Below, in pieces: positions 1-11,499 of a stretch of DNA of 64,000 nt. The DNA is from Brachionus manjavacas (taxonomy: Eukaryota > Rotifera > Eurotatoria > Ploima > Brachionidae): positions 744,001 to 808,000 of the forward strand of contig JAHQIY010000027.1 of the NCBI GenBank assembly GCA_019054805.1, in the 5' to 3' direction. Numbering within the stretch: position 1 is the first letter of the stretch; each line of letters starts with the position of its first letter. The notes under the pieces are model-generated. The model did not search any database and had not been told where the DNA came from. It worked only from the letters and a program-made list of their open reading frames with translations. The position numbers were made by a program, and so were the translations under genes.

Positions 1-424
1 ATGAAGCTTTTAATAGACTAAAATTACTAACAGTCTCTAATCGTCTTTTTGAGTTGAGCGAGAAATATGTTGGGACAGGACTGAGTCATTCTATTCCATT
101 GGTTGAAAGACTGGTGAAAGAATACAAAGAAGGTTTCGAATCAAGATATATTGAATACCCAACTCCATTGTGTAATTGCTACCTTACTATTTCTTCTTTT
201 TTTCCTGAAACTTGAACTATTTAAACATGTGCCACATGAAACAATCTTTTCCAATTTATGTCTTTTCAACTTTAATTTTTTTTAGCTTATTTACTCTATT
301 TTGATTCTTTTTTTTTATCTAATTTTATTAACTTTAATTTTATTTTTATTTTATTTTTTTTTTTTATTTTTAATTTATTCTGAAGGAGCTTTAGCTCGGT
401 ACAGAAAACAAATAAATAAATAAA
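1..424 (+). mobile_element. LINE family A, 3' end of ORF2 plus 3' tail
   Basis: The last ~70 codons of a reverse-transcriptase ORF2 (frame ends at 211-213) closely match the end of the better copy at 36540-36755. The 3' UTR then runs to a hairpin at 380-404 (stem GAGC/GCTC) and an AAATAAATAAAT tail. The element continues to the left of the window. This is the reference for the tail-only copies listed below. Confidence 0.85.
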
Positions 425-506
425 ATAAAAATAGGTTTCTTTTAAAAATAAACTTCCTATAACGAAATAAAAATCAATTTTTTTCACACTTTTTTGTTAA
501 TTTTCA

Positions 507-1438
507 GTATCGTAATGCCGTGCGAATAAAGGCAGCATTAAACATGTGGCACTCGAAATTAAGTGCATGGTCTAAACATGTGTTTTTGAATTTTTCATGA
601 CCTAGGTTTAAGACCTGCATTAAAAGCCAAGCTCCCAAATTTAAATGCCGGTCTTATTATTAAATTTCTGTATTAAATGCTGCTTCTTTATTCGAAAATT
701 TTTAAAAACAAAATTTGAATATTTTTTAATTTTTTTGAATAAAAAAAAAAATATTTTTTAATAAAAAAAAAATCGATTTAGGCAATTTTATAATTTTTTT
801 TAGCCTGAAATGCATACACCTTTTTCACGCTCTTTAACAATCCAATCTTTTAATTGCAACTCCATCTCGGGACAAATACACATTTCTTTAGATGGCTTTG
901 ATTTGAAGCAACTACGTTTCTTTTTAGAAGACAAGATTTTGTGTTCATCTTTGATCCATTTGCCAATAATTCTTCGATCGATACCAGATATACCACTCAA
1001 ATGATTAATACTTTTTTCACTTGTTTCATCACTTTGCAAAGATTTATATTTCATTATTACCTTAGTTTTAAACTCCATTGAGTATCTTTTTCTTTTTTTT
1101 GTCATTTGGCTTGAAATATTTTCAATTTTACTCATTTTGTTTCAAGAAAATTGTTTTTAATAATAAAAATTTGTGTTTTTATTAGTTAAAAAAAATTCAA
1201 AAATAAAAAAAAATATTGAATATTTTTTTCTTTAAATTTCAACTTTTGATGCTGCATTATTTTAAGAGCTTCAGTTATAGAAGCCGCACTTATTTTCAAA
1301 TTTTATTTCTAACTTAACTTTAGATGCTGCATTAAAACCCAAGTCACGAAATATTAAAAAACACGTGTTTAGTGCCGCATCTATTCCCGAAACCACAAGT
1401 TTAATGCATTGAACTAGAACGCACGGCATTACGGTACT
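507..1438 (-). mobile_element. pogo-like DNA transposon remnant with terminal inverted repeats
   Basis: Terminal inverted repeats at 507-526 (starts CAGTATCGTAATGCCGTGCG) and 1420-1438 match at 18 of 19 positions. Longer imperfect subterminal repeats rich in GCAGCATTAAA lie inside them. The CAGT start suits the pogo/Tc1-mariner superfamily. The minus ORF at 1135-800 (111 aa) has a basic N terminus (KKRKRYSMEFKTKV), a helix-turn-helix ending in RRIIGKWIKDE, and a second segment LKDWIVKEREKGVCISG, as in the DNA-binding half of pogo-type transposases. The DDE catalytic part is missing, so this is an internally deleted element. Confidence 0.7.
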
Positions 1439-1457
1439 ATAAAAAAAGGAAAATTAT

Positions 1458-2254
1458 TTGAAAATAAACATACATTTAATAAAAATGAATAAAAAATCAG
1501 TTTCAAAAGTCTCTACGTCTAAATCATCCGAAAAAGACTCGAAAAAACGTAAATCTTTTACACTTGAAACGAAGGTTGAAATAATTAAAAAACATGAAAA
1601 AAATATTTCAAGTACAGAACTGGCGAAACAATGCAACCGTAGTCCATCTACAATTTCAACTATATTAAAATCAAAAGCCAAAATTATGGAACATTATGAA
1701 AAAAATCTTGTCGGTCCAGAAAAAAACGAATTAAACTATCAAATTACGATGACGTCGATCAAGCTGTAATTTTTTGGTTTAATCAAGTAACAAAATATAA
1801 AAACGTTACAATCAGTGGTCTCGAAATCCAATTACAAGCATTGAAATTCTCGATTATGCTGGGTCATCTAGATTTCGACTTTGTCGAAAATTGGATTGTC
1901 AATGTACTTCCCGATTTAATTCAAGACTATGATATTAACGACATTTTCAACGCAGATGAAACTGGCTTATATTATAAAGCTCTTCCAAATAAAACGAACG
2001 TCTATAAAAACATGAAACCTGATCATGTAAAAGTTTTAAAAGAGCGTATTACAATATTATTCACATGAAATATGTCTGGAACCGAAAAACTAAAATCGGT
2101 AGTCACAAATTCTGAGAATCTGAGATGCTCAACATTATTTTTCCAAAACAAACATTGAAAAAAAAATTTTCTCTTAATCCTTTAACATGTAAATTTTGTT
2201 ATAACGAATACCAAAATTTCGAACCGACCCTTTCGTTATACCGAGGTACGACTG
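1458..2254 (+). pseudogene. Tigger/jerky-like transposase pseudogene with right terminal repeat
   Basis: The 1458-1769 frame opens with a CENP-B type helix-turn-helix (KRKSFTLETKVEIIKKHEKN, then CNRSPSTISTILKSKAK). A frameshift near 1725-1740 is needed to continue into DDVDQAVIFWFNQV and a second DNA-binding segment. From 1841 the frame carries DINDIFNADETGLYYKALP, the first catalytic Asp region of Tigger/jerky DDE transposases, then NMSGTEKLK after an in-frame stop at 2066. The region between the second helix-turn-helix and the DDE core is shorter than usual. CGTTATACCGAGGTACGACTG at 2234-2254, read in reverse, resembles Tigger terminal repeats; no matching left end is seen. Confidence 0.75.
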
Positions 2255-2860
2255 CATGTAAATTGAAACATGATTTATACAGCAATATATGTCTTAGTTA
2301 TAAACTATTTCAGTGAATAAATGAATAAAACAATAAAATATATTTATGCTAAAACAAATCATCTTATTCAAGTTATATTTTTAAATTTCTTTTTGCAGCC
2401 AACATTGTGAATTTCAAAATATAAAATATAAAAATTCTTCTTTTTTTAAAAAATTAAAATTTTCAAAATTAAAAAGGTTTTAAAAAAACATCGCAAGATG
2501 ATGTTAATAAAAGTAAAAAAAATAAAACGGGAATATTATTTCAACACAATTCGATTTTTTCTCAGCACAAAAAATTATTTTAAAAAAAAAAACATTTTAC
2601 ACAAAAAAATTGTGTTTGAAAATAATTCTTAAAGAAAATTTTTTTTCAACACAAAAATATTTCAAATAAAATGATTTTTTTTTTATTTTAAATTTAATTT
2701 AATTATATTCATAAGTGGAAATTAAGTAAATAAAGTATACTTCGAAGCTTAAATAATGGAACTTAAAAAAATTGGTCTCTAGAAAACCATTTTTCCGCAT
2801 TTTTTGCTCTACCTCTTTTAGGTTTATTGACAAATTGGTCCTTTTTTTTAAACAGTTCTT
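2255..2860. other. AT-rich spacer with CAACACAAAA-type motifs
   Basis: No coding signal seen. Short motifs such as TTTCAACACAATT, TTCTCAGCACAAAA and TTCAACACAAAA recur between about 2540 and 2660. They reappear in opposite orientation at 4140-4310, so this may be the left end of a DNA transposon. Confidence 0.35.
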
Positions 2861-2863
2861 TTA

Positions 2864-3820
2864 ATGCCAATAAATGTGTACAATGATAATCCATTGGTCC
2901 TAGATGGGAAGAAAATTAAGAGAGTCGATACAATGCGGTATCTTGGGTTCGAAATATCAGATGAGCTCAATAATATTAAACATTGGAACAAAAGGAAGAG
3001 CCTAGCCATAAATGCAGTGTCAAAACTGAAGACTCTGGGTATAGTAACAAATCAAATGCATCCAAATATGAAGGCCCATCTTTACAAGACCTATGTGAGG
3101 CCAGCTTTAACTTATGCATGTGTGAGAATGTGAACATAAATGCGAGCACACTGAATGACATAAAATGAACAGAGGGCAACATAATCAAAGGACTACTAAC
3201 TATACCAAGGAGGTGTCGTACAACAAGCTTATTCTTGTCATTGAATATCATGCCTACGGATTGCATCATCAAAAACATTAAGGTTGACTTTTTCAATCGA
3301 TTAATTGAAAATGAACTCACTAAGAAGATGATTATTGAGCTAGCAAAACAACCGATTCCGAGTGACTTCATTAGCGAAATCCTGGAAATTACCAGTGAAT
3401 TGGAAGGGGAAAACATGTCACTACAGAACAAATGCAAACTTGTTAATCTGAATAACATATCTGAGTACCGTTCAAATCAAAAAAACGATGTCAAAGTCCA
3501 AAAGCTCAGAGATATATAAAAGACAGGGAGTAAAGATAACATATCGGGCTTAATTTTTCAGATTTGTAGATTTGATGTAGCTTAGTTTTCATATCTGACA
3601 GTTTCTTATCAATCAAAAGTCTAACAACTTATTTTTATTATATCATTGAATAATTATAAAAAGAAACTTTGGCACTTTATTTACTTTTTTTTGGTACCTT
3701 TTATACTCAATTTTGTAATTTTTATATTTTTTTATACTAAACACAGTGCCCCTTATTTTACGGGTCACTGAGCAAGTGGTCGGTGATCGGCCTTAGCTTA
3801 GAATTAATAATAATAAAAAT
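2864..3820 (+). pseudogene. Non-LTR retrotransposon RT C-terminal fragment with 3' UTR
   Basis: The 2864-3133 frame reads KKIKRVDTMRYLGFEISDEL, then YKTYVRPALTYA, the region after the RT palm in CR1/jockey-type ORF2. A frameshift near 3120 moves to the frame of 2983-3168, where a TGA at 3166 interrupts it. The frame then continues to 3519 (PRRCRTTSLFLSLNIM and beyond). The 3' UTR runs to an (AAT)n tail near 3810. It is a different family from LINE A and looks 5' truncated. Confidence 0.7.
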
Positions 3821-3832
3821 GTGCACAATATC

Positions 3833-4156
3833 CTATTTTAGTGAAAAACTTGCAAGAACATTTCTTACTGTAAAGGTTAACTTTTTAACAGTTCTTGAAT
3901 AAATTTTTTTAAAATTTTCCCAACAAGCCATTTTTTTAGCCAGTTTAATGCTACACTTTGAAGGCTTAGGCACCACGGCAAAAATTTTTGAATCAATTGA
4001 ATAGTACTTAATTATTTCCATGCTTTTAATTAAAAAAGCATGAACGCTCAATTTTCTCCTGTAAGTAAAGTCACGCTTTATTGTTGCATTGAAAGAATTA
4101 AAAAGCATTTTTGTGTTTACTGTTTTTTTCAAAATTATTTTCTGTGTTGAATGCAT
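3833..4156 (-). pseudogene. Possible transposase C-terminal fragment
   Basis: A 107-codon minus frame has a non-random composition (FNATIKRDFTYRRKLSVHAF, KYYSID, then KMACWENFKKIYSRTVKK). The pattern of a basic stretch followed by an aromatic helix is seen in the C-terminal parts of MULE-type transposases, but no catalytic or zinc-binding motif is present. It lies between inverted AACACAAAA-type repeats, which is compatible with a DNA transposon. It could be spurious. Confidence 0.3.
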
Positions 4157-4260
4157 TTATTTTATTTTTAATTTTTGTGCTAAAAGTATTTATTTTGTTT
4201 TTAATTATTGTGTTGAATGCATTTATTTTATTTTTAATTTTTGTGTTGAGAAGAAATCAT
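4144..4260 (+). repeat. 33-bp minisatellite, three full copies and a partial one
   Basis: The unit begins GTGTTGAATGCATTTATTTT and repeats at 4144, 4177 and 4210; units 1 and 3 are identical and unit 2 differs at a few positions. Because 33 is a multiple of 3, the overlapping open frame encodes an 11-residue repeat. I regard that as a by-product of the repeat rather than a gene. Confidence 0.8.
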
Positions 4261-4431
4261 TTTGTGCTGAGCGTTTTGAAATTGTGTTGAATGGTTATTT
4301 TTTGTGTTGAAAAGGTAGATCCAAATAAAACATATATAAGATTTAAATTGATTATTGTTTTTTTTTGCCTAAAAAACAACTCTAAAAATAATTTCAAATA
4401 ATTTTTAAATTTTTAAAACAACTCAAAGTCC

Positions 4432-4820
4432 TGACTTGTTTAGACTTTTTTTCCCGATTTTTTTACAAGTCTGATTACAATCAAAAAAAAATTATCTAAT
4501 CAACAAATAATCACTGCATTTTCGAAGCATCAGTCAAAGTCATGACTTAAATTTTTTTTTTTATGATCTTTTAACCTCTTTTTTTTTTGTGTGGCAGTCC
4601 AAAATTCTGGCTGCCAAGCTGAACGGCTAAATGACCAACCGCCACAATGTTGACTGTTTCTTTGACTGCCCTTTTTTTTTCACAGATTTTTTAAACTATA
4701 CAAAATTTTTACCGTCAAGCTGACCGGCTTCACTTGGCTTTTTTCTGTAAAAAAAAATTTTAAGTCATTGACTCGACTTGACTTAAGACTTGTGACTTAA
4801 AAACAAGTCTGATCTAAACC
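4432..4820. repeat. MITE-like repeat with AGACTTGTTTTTAAGTCA ends
   Basis: The right part (4750-4815) reads, in reverse complement, as ATCAGACTTGTTTTTAAGTC followed by AAGTCA repeats. This matches the left arm of a related element at 7623-7700 in opposite orientation. The left end has TGACTTGTTTAGACTT. No coding content. It lies just upstream of SHPK. Confidence 0.5.
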
Positions 4821-5006
4821 CGAACTCGGTCTAGGTGTTACCCAGCACCTCAAAGATCATACTATTTAGCAGTTTTTCTCACTACTTCTATAACTAATTT
4901 TTTAAACTGCTACCTAAAATCATTATAATGATACCAGAATCACAATTTTAAATTTATACAGATTTTTCTAAAATATTTCAAATTTTATCATAATTTATAA
5001 AAAAAA

Positions 5007-8000
5007 ATGAAAAATTTTGTTCTGGGTGTCGACATAGGCACCAGTTCTGTCAAGCTGGTAATTTTGAATAGTCTTTCAGGTCAAATTGAGCACCAGGCAA
5101 GTTACTCAACCAGTTCGGCTAAGATAAAATCAAACAACCCTAAATTAGATGAACAGGACGTTAAGATCATCCTGGAGATCGTAAATAGTGCCTTTGAATG
5201 CATTCCTCATGATCTTCTAAAACAAATCAAAGCTGTTCAGATTTGCGGACAGGTAAAAAATAAAAAATAAAATTTTCAATCAAAATTTAAAATAAAGATG
5301 CATGGAGTTGTTCTATGGAATAAAACCACGCGAACACATTCAAATTTGATAACATGGCAGGGTAGTTGAATTAATTTTGAAACAAAAATAAATTTTTTTG
5401 CCAAGATGAAAGATGTGATGAAAATTTTTTGAAGTCTCTGCCGGTCAAATCAAAGTCAGACTTGAGCTCAGGCTTTGGTTGTGCTAGTCTGTTCTGGCTT
5501 AGCAAAAATTTACAAATTGATCCCGAGTTCGACTCAGCAGGCACCATTCATGATTATTTAACATTCTTGTAGGCTAAATTAATTATTTTACTTCTTTAAT
5601 TATTTAAAATTTTTTAAAGACTTGCTGGAAAAAATGTCATGTCTGATCAGAACGCTTTGAGCTGGGGTTTTTTTGATCTGCGCACAAATAAATGGCAGGA
5701 CGAACTGTTAGATTAAAATATTTTAGAAGAAAATTATTTTGTTAATTTATACAAGGCTTAATTGTGAAGCTTTTCCAGGTCATCTTTTGCCAATGGCTCA
5801 CAAACCTGGCTACAAAATATCAGACTGTGTTACACTTTTAAATTCAGCCAAACTAGAAGCAGAAATTTTCAATGCACTTGGAGACTTACAATCTTCTGTC
5901 ATGTCCTGTTTAGAGAAACAAACCGACTGTGGTATGTAAATCATCTAATAAGATATTTCTTATAAGATATAAGAAAAAATATTCCTTATCATATCTAGGA
6001 TTAAAAAAATGTAAAATTTCACCCTTCTTACAATCTTTCATTTATAAAACGAATTGCTTGTCCCAATTTACAAATGGACTCGGGACAACAACTTTAGGAA
6101 TAAAAAACAAAAGAGGCCCTAAATACCTCACAGAATAATCTACTAAGACATATAATAGGATTAAAAGGTAGATGCCATATGAAAGACGTGTTAAAATGTT
6201 TGCAAATTTTTAACATTGATGAACTTTACATTCAATCTAAACTCTCTTTTCTAGGAACCTTGAAATTTAATAAGCTTTCATACAATATATTTCATGATTT
6301 AACTAAAACATCTAGAGACATCGGATCTAGATTAAAAGCATTTGATCATGATATAATAACATTAGAAAATTTTTTTAAATTGGACATAATTAACATATAT
6401 AATAATTCTGGAGTCCTAAAAAGGGATCTTAAATTACAATTTAAACTAAAAGATGGACTAACTGACTCTATTGATTTATGTTTAAACAATATAAATAATA
6501 GAAAATTTTTTCTTCTTCTTCAAGAATTAACTAAATCATTTTGATTTCAAATGTTTAAAATTTATGTTTTTTTTTTATATGTATTTTTATCTGTATTTAA
6601 TCTTCTTTAATTTTTCAAATTTAAAATTTTTACATTTACTTCTCCTAATAGGAGGTTAATTCAATTTAAATAAATAAATAAGAAAAAATATCTACTATTT
6701 CAAGAGATCTAATAAATAAATAAAATAAAATTAATCAATTAAACTTGGTAGCAGATAATTAATAATAAGTATAATAACTAATTTGATAATACCATCTGAG
6801 GCGCAGCTTAATTTTCTCCAAAAATAAACTTTGCTGGTCCTAAATTAAACTTTTTTAAGGAGCTAAGATTTCCGGGTCTAAATGCTCTAGAGCATTTAAT
6901 GGGTTTATTTATGTTTATATTTAGTATATAGGTGGATACTTATGTCACCAAAGACAGCATCTTTTCCAGCCAAGTTCTTAAGAATTTATTTGGAGAAATT
7001 TTTTTTAAATTTTATTATATTATTATTATTAAGTGCTCCACAAGAAGCGAATACGGGAAAAAGAGCTTCTTTAGTTAAAAATAAACTTAATTAAAAATGG
7101 TTTAATTTTTTGTGTTTGTATTGCAAAATGTATCCAATGTTGAGATAACATTGAAAAAGTGCGATGTTTCAAATATTTTTTTTAAGTTAAAATTGCAAAT
7201 ATTTTATAAATTTTGACTTAAGATTTTGATGATCCTTAAGATAATATTTGTGAAAAGTATAAACTTTTTTATAATTTGTTTTTGTTAAATTGCATCAAAC
7301 GAAAGTCTAAAAAGAAAAAAAAAGGTTTTCAGGTTTAGTCGCTTAGGTAAACTATGGTTCACCTATTTTGAATTTTTTTTATCGATTTAGAAAAAAGCTA
7401 TTATAATATTAAAAAATAAAACAGAAAAAATAATTACATGAAAAATTGAAAGCTGGGCTGAGTAGGTGAATTTTGCGAAATTGATGACTCTATGTTCCCC
7501 TAAGTCAAACACTTGAAGGGTGAAAAATTAATTTTAATTTTCCTTAATTATTTTTTTAAGCTGAAAGGCAAAGATTTAAGTAGAGAGCGAACTTGGGTAT
7601 TTAAGATTTTTTTAAGGGTAATCAGCAGACTTGTTTTTAAGTCACAGTTTTAAGTCTAAGTCACAAAAATTTAAATCAAAGTTATGACTTAAAATTTTTT
7701 TTTTTTTAAGTCAAAGCCAATGTTTTAAAAATTTTTTTCATTTTTTTAGTGAAGTTTAGTCGAGTCAACTAATTTTCTGATTTTAAAACTAAACTTTTTT
7801 GGATTAAAATAAAAAATCATATTTATTTTTTAGTTTAAAAATCAGATAATTAGTTCACTTGACTTAAAAAAAAAAAATTAAGTCATTGACTTGCCTTAAA
7901 AGTCTTTTTTGTCAGTAAAATTTAATTTTTTTTGTCAGTCCATTAATTGATGGTCCTTTTTTATTTTATTTAACTTTATTTTTAGTTTTTTCATTTGTTT

Positions 8001-10250
8001 TTATTCTGAAGAAGCATTTGCTCGGTAAAAAATAAATAAATGAATTGTTTGAAAATTAAAATAGAATTTTCAATATTTTTTCAAATTTCCAAACAAAAAT
8101 TAAACTCATTCTATTACACTGAAGAGTTTAATTTCAAATATGAAAATGTTTGCAATATTAACTTAATTTTTTTTTTTGGAAACTGAAAAAAAAATTTGAA
8201 ACATGGCACTTTTTCAATGTTATTTCAAAATTGGATACATTTTGTAATTCAAACACAAAAAATTAAACCAAATAAAAATTGAAATTTTTTTAAATGTGAA
8301 ATGTTAAATATTAGGCCTGTCAAATGACTTGACTTTAAATTTTAAAACTAGTATATTTGAAGTTATGGTTGCTTATTTAAAATTTTTCCTAGAATTGATA
8401 ATAAACTACAACTCTAGGTTTAGTCTTTGATCAGATTTTTTTATTTTTAAAAAACTCTTTCATAATTTGACTTGTTTACCTGCTGGACATTGTGCTGATC
8501 TTTTTATTAGCTTTTTGACATCTAAATTACAATTTATTGACATTTTGAATTTTGTCTCAATAAATTTTCCTTATTAATGAAATTTGAAATTTGCATTTTT
8601 TAGAGGCTTACGCTTTTTTGTTTAATTTATTTGTAAAAAGCCTCCCAAGAGTTTTACTTTAATGCATATCGAGATATTTGTGCAATTTTGGTTGTTTTAA
8701 TTTATTAGCAATTCATAAAATAAATCAAAAAATTCAAAAAATTCATAAAGATGATTTGAAAATTTTTAAGATGATAAATGAATAAAAACGAATTCAACCA
8801 TTTTTATGTTGAGGTCCTAATTTGTTCAGGATTCGGCACAATCAAACCTTTAAGACTTGTATAAATTTTATAAAAATTTTTCCATATACAATTTGATTTT
8901 CTTAAATATTTTGATACGAGTTGTTGCAGGTAGACTATTCTCTATTGAATACTCTCGTTAATACTCGCTAATACTCTTTTCTTTGTTTTTAAAAATCTTC
9001 ATAAAAAATCAAATCAATTAAAGACATTTAAAGTTAGAATAAGTAAGAATTGTATTTCTTTTTAAAAAAAAATGATAACTTAAATTCGCTGTTCAAAACT
9101 GTAAGATCATTCTTTAAGGACTTTTGTTTAATAACAGAAATGTATTTCAATCAAACCGATTATTCAATTATCGATTTAGAGTCTTTCCAAATGATCATTT
9201 TCAAAAGGGAAGATCTTAAAATATTTAGACAACAAATTAGACGAGCAATGCATAGAATCAATGGTCAATAAATTTTTCTGTTAAAATTATGATTTATTTT
9301 AACCCAATCAAAATATTGTTCATTTTATTCAAAAATGCCAACAATACATGTAAAAATCTCGATATGGTGGAAAACTAAAAAGAAACAAGTAGTTTGATTG
9401 TAAATGTTTTATTGGAATCCAAAGTAAAAAAAGTTTTTATAGTAGTTGTTAGCATGTTGATTTAATGATTATGTTTTTTTAAATGTTAGTATTTGAGAAC
9501 GAATTTAGAACCCATATTTGATGAAATGAAGATAGGCAAGTTAAACAAATCAAATTTTAGATATGATTTTCCGAAAGTGCACTTTAATTTTTAATTAAAA
9601 TTTAATTTCCTTTCTTACATAAAAAAATTAAGAAATTTAATTTTTCAATTAAAAAAGTGGTAAATATTTCGACATCAGCACAAATATGTGTGTCAATAGA
9701 TTCTGATTTGTTGGACTCAATAGAACTTCCGAGCAGTGTGCGCTGTTATCCTTATTTTGAAAATAAAGTTCTTCTGGTCTCGGCTTCGCTAAATGGGGGA
9801 AACGTGATTGAAAAGTTAGTTGATATGATGGCAGATTGGAATCAGAATCTGGGAATTGATGTGGAGCGGGGCACAATTTGGCAAAAATTAATAGACCAGG
9901 CTGAAAAAAGCGATTCTTCTGTACATGTTAACCCTGTTTTATATGGCGAAAGACACGACAGACTTACTTTTGGCAGTATGACCAATTTAAGATGCGATAA
10001 TTTAAGCGTTGGTCAAGTTTTCAAAGGTGTCTGTCAAGGACTAATAAAAAATTTACATTCAATGATGGGAAAAGATTTAATTTTAAAATTTAAATGTGAG
10101 AGAATAATTGCAACTGGTGGCGCTCTGATTCGGAATTCAGTCCTTAAGTCCAGTCTGGAATCAGAGTTTAATTACTTGCCTATAGTTTACAAAGGTTCAA
10201 CAGATGCTGCTTATGGTTCAACAATTTTTGTGAAAAATTTTATAAAATAA
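5007..10250 (+). CDS. SHPK: Sedoheptulokinase (FGGY-family carbohydrate kinase), six exons
   Basis: SHPK phosphorylates sedoheptulose to sedoheptulose 7-phosphate in the cytosol, feeding the pentose phosphate pathway. Exons by splice sites and phase: 5007-5252, 5298-5361, 5406-5568, 5620-5706, 5756-5931 and 9658-10250. The sum is 1329 nt, giving 442 aa against about 480 in vertebrates. The N terminus has the FGGY phosphate loop VLGVDIGTSSVKLV, then GQMHGVVLW, SGFGCASLFWL, AGTIHDY and MSDQNALSWGFFDL. The last exon holds the second ATP-binding part (SASLNGGNV, GERHDRLTFGS, NLHSMM, IIATGGALIRNSVL, GSTDAAYGS). Introns 1-4 are 44-51 nt. Intron 5 is 3726 nt and full of repeats. Exon 4 ends at an unusual GTTAGA donor. 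AATAAA at 10246-10251 overlaps the stop codon. Identification is strong; exon 4/5 borders are the least certain part. Confidence 0.92.
5940..6690 (+). mobile_element. LINE family B 3' fragment inside SHPK intron 5
   Basis: Two broken frames (about 5960-6138 and 6179-6544) encode the region after the RT core (LQSFIYKTNCLSQFTNGL, then MKDVLKCLQIFNIDELYIQS, ending LLLQELTKSF). A 3' UTR follows, with the perfect hairpin CTCCTAATAGGAG at 6642-6654 and a tail of AAATAAATAAATAAG. The left part around 6130-6180 needs a frameshift. It is in the same orientation as SHPK. Confidence 0.75.
7090..8281. mobile_element. 1.2-kb element with ~110-bp terminal inverted repeats
   Basis: The left arm at about 7090-7200 (contains GGTTTAATTTTTTGTGTTTG, then AATGTATCCAA) is the inverse of the right arm at about 8160-8281. 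No transposase is visible inside. The interior contains a second fold-back unit (7623-7920), which pairs GTCAACTAATT...GATTTTAAAACTAAA with its inverse at 7833-7866, and a LINE A tail at 7940-8045. It lies in SHPK intron 5. A diverged third copy of the arm occurs at 12621-12720. Confidence 0.7.
7940..8045 (+). mobile_element. LINE A-type tail-only insertion
   Basis: A short 3' UTR-like stretch ends in the hairpin CTGAAGAAGCATTTGCTCGG (8006-8025) and AAATAAATAAAT. No coding part remains, so it is an extreme 5' truncation. Confidence 0.6.
8290..9049. other. AT-rich intron sequence
   Basis: Part of SHPK intron 5. I see no further gene or clear repeat boundary. Confidence 0.4.
9050..9271 (+). 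CDS. Unknown short open frame inside SHPK intron 5
   Basis: The frame is open for about 70 codons, with a balanced composition (SIIDLESFQMIIFKREDLKI, then RQQIRRAMHRINGQ) less AT-biased than chance frames nearby. It has no recognised family. It could be the tail of a degraded mobile-element protein or spurious; no splice sites tie it to SHPK. Confidence 0.25.
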   Translation: MYFFLKKNDNLNSLFKTVRSFFKDFCLITEMYFNQTDYSIIDLESFQMIIFKREDLKIFRQQIRRAMHRINGQ

Positions 10251-10424
10251 AGAATTTAATTGAAAATTTTTTTTGTTTTTATTTAATATTTTACAAAGTC
10301 TTTTTTACGTGATCTTATAAAAAAACATTCACGGACAATAGTTTGTATTATACAACTTAAACATCTTCTAGTAAACTTTTCAGTTATTCTTTATTTATTA
10401 ATTCAAATTTTTATTTAATTAAAT

Positions 10425-10520
10425 AATAAAAATGATAATAAAAAGCTACAGCAGACCAACTGCGGAGCAATGCTATATCTAGCCTTGATATGGTATCTGT
10501 CTGATTTTAAATGTGACTTA
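10425..10520 (-). mobile_element. 3' terminus of a CR1-like LINE (minus strand)
   Basis: An (AAT)n run next to AAAGCTACAGCAGACCAACTGCGGAG matches the layout at 46880-46915 (AATAATAAAGAGCTACAGCAAGCGAGCTTGCGGAG). In the minus orientation it reads as a short hairpin followed by a (TTA)n-type tail. Only the end is present. Confidence 0.45.
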
Positions 10521-10994
10521 AAAAAATTATGCTAATAGGAAAAATAAATTTTTTTGTTTCAAAAAGTTATCTAATTGATTTTGCATTTACGACCTCACGG
10601 AGGACGATTGGGGTAAATTTTGATGTAAAAAACAACATATATATAAAGTGGATTGTCTGATTTTGTCGATGCTAAAATAACTTTACATACATATTTAATA
10701 TTTTTAAGCTTAATATTGATTTATTTGAATGAATTAAAAAATAACATTATATTAAATTTTTATTTATTTAAATGTAATTTTTGTAAAATCATAAAAATGT
10801 AAAAAAAAAGAGTATTTAAACAATAAAATTTTAAACAGAATTTTTTTCTTTATTTTTTATTATATCAATGGATATTTTGGAATTACAAATTTTTGATAAG
10901 ATTTCCAAATGTTTTTAAAAATAATCCAAAAATAATAGTAATTTTATTAAGAAACTAAATAAACCGATTATATTTTTATTGAATTTTTTTTAAG
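10521..10994. other. AT-rich spacer downstream of SHPK
   Basis: No supported feature. A short Met-initiated frame at about 10868 could be an upstream exon of the next entry, but this is speculative. Confidence 0.3.
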
Positions 10995-11188
10995 AAACAA
11001 TTGCATTCAAAACTAAAAATCAAATTTCAATCAAGTAGACGTGGTGATAATCCGTGTGATGCAGTAAAACAAGCCCGTCAAAAGTACACACCAAAAAAAA
11101 AAGATATAAAAAAACAAATCAAGATAATTATTCAAGTGATGCAGTAGTTGATTTACTTTTATCAACTATTCAAGAAACTTATTTCTAA
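10995..11188 (+). pseudogene. Unknown C-terminal coding exon with a frameshift in an A-tract
   Basis: After a good acceptor (TTTTTTTTAAG) the frame is open from 10995 (KQLHSKLKIKFQSSRRGDNP, then CDAVKQARQKYTPKKK). A run of ten A at 11093-11102 and seven A at 11108-11114 then force a switch to the frame NYSSDAVVDLLLSTIQETYF, which ends in TAA at 11186. Both halves look coding and both contain the pair DAV. The shift may be a real mutation or a homopolymer error. Family not recognised. Confidence 0.35.
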
Positions 11189-11499
11189 AAAAACTTGTTT
11201 TCTTTTTAATTTGTTTTTTTTTAATTTTAATAAAATAGTTTAAATTCAATTCCATTTCTTTATTTTCTTGAACCATACCTTTTGTTAATAAGCAGCCTTA
11301 AAGATTATGCTTTGGTAAACCAATAACGATTATTAAAAGCAGTTTTTTTTTTACATTTATATCATTTTTAACTAGTTTTACATTAATCTGAATTTTATAT
11401 TTTTACCTTAATGTATAAAATAAAACTAACTTAAATGTAAATATTTTAAAAAATTTACATTTAGTTTGGCAACCGTAAGTTGTTATATATTGTTACCTC

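Noticed and set aside
296..487. Minus-strand frame rich in Lys/Ile/Phe
   Set aside because: Produced by the A/T-rich LINE 3' UTR and tail; no protein-like composition.
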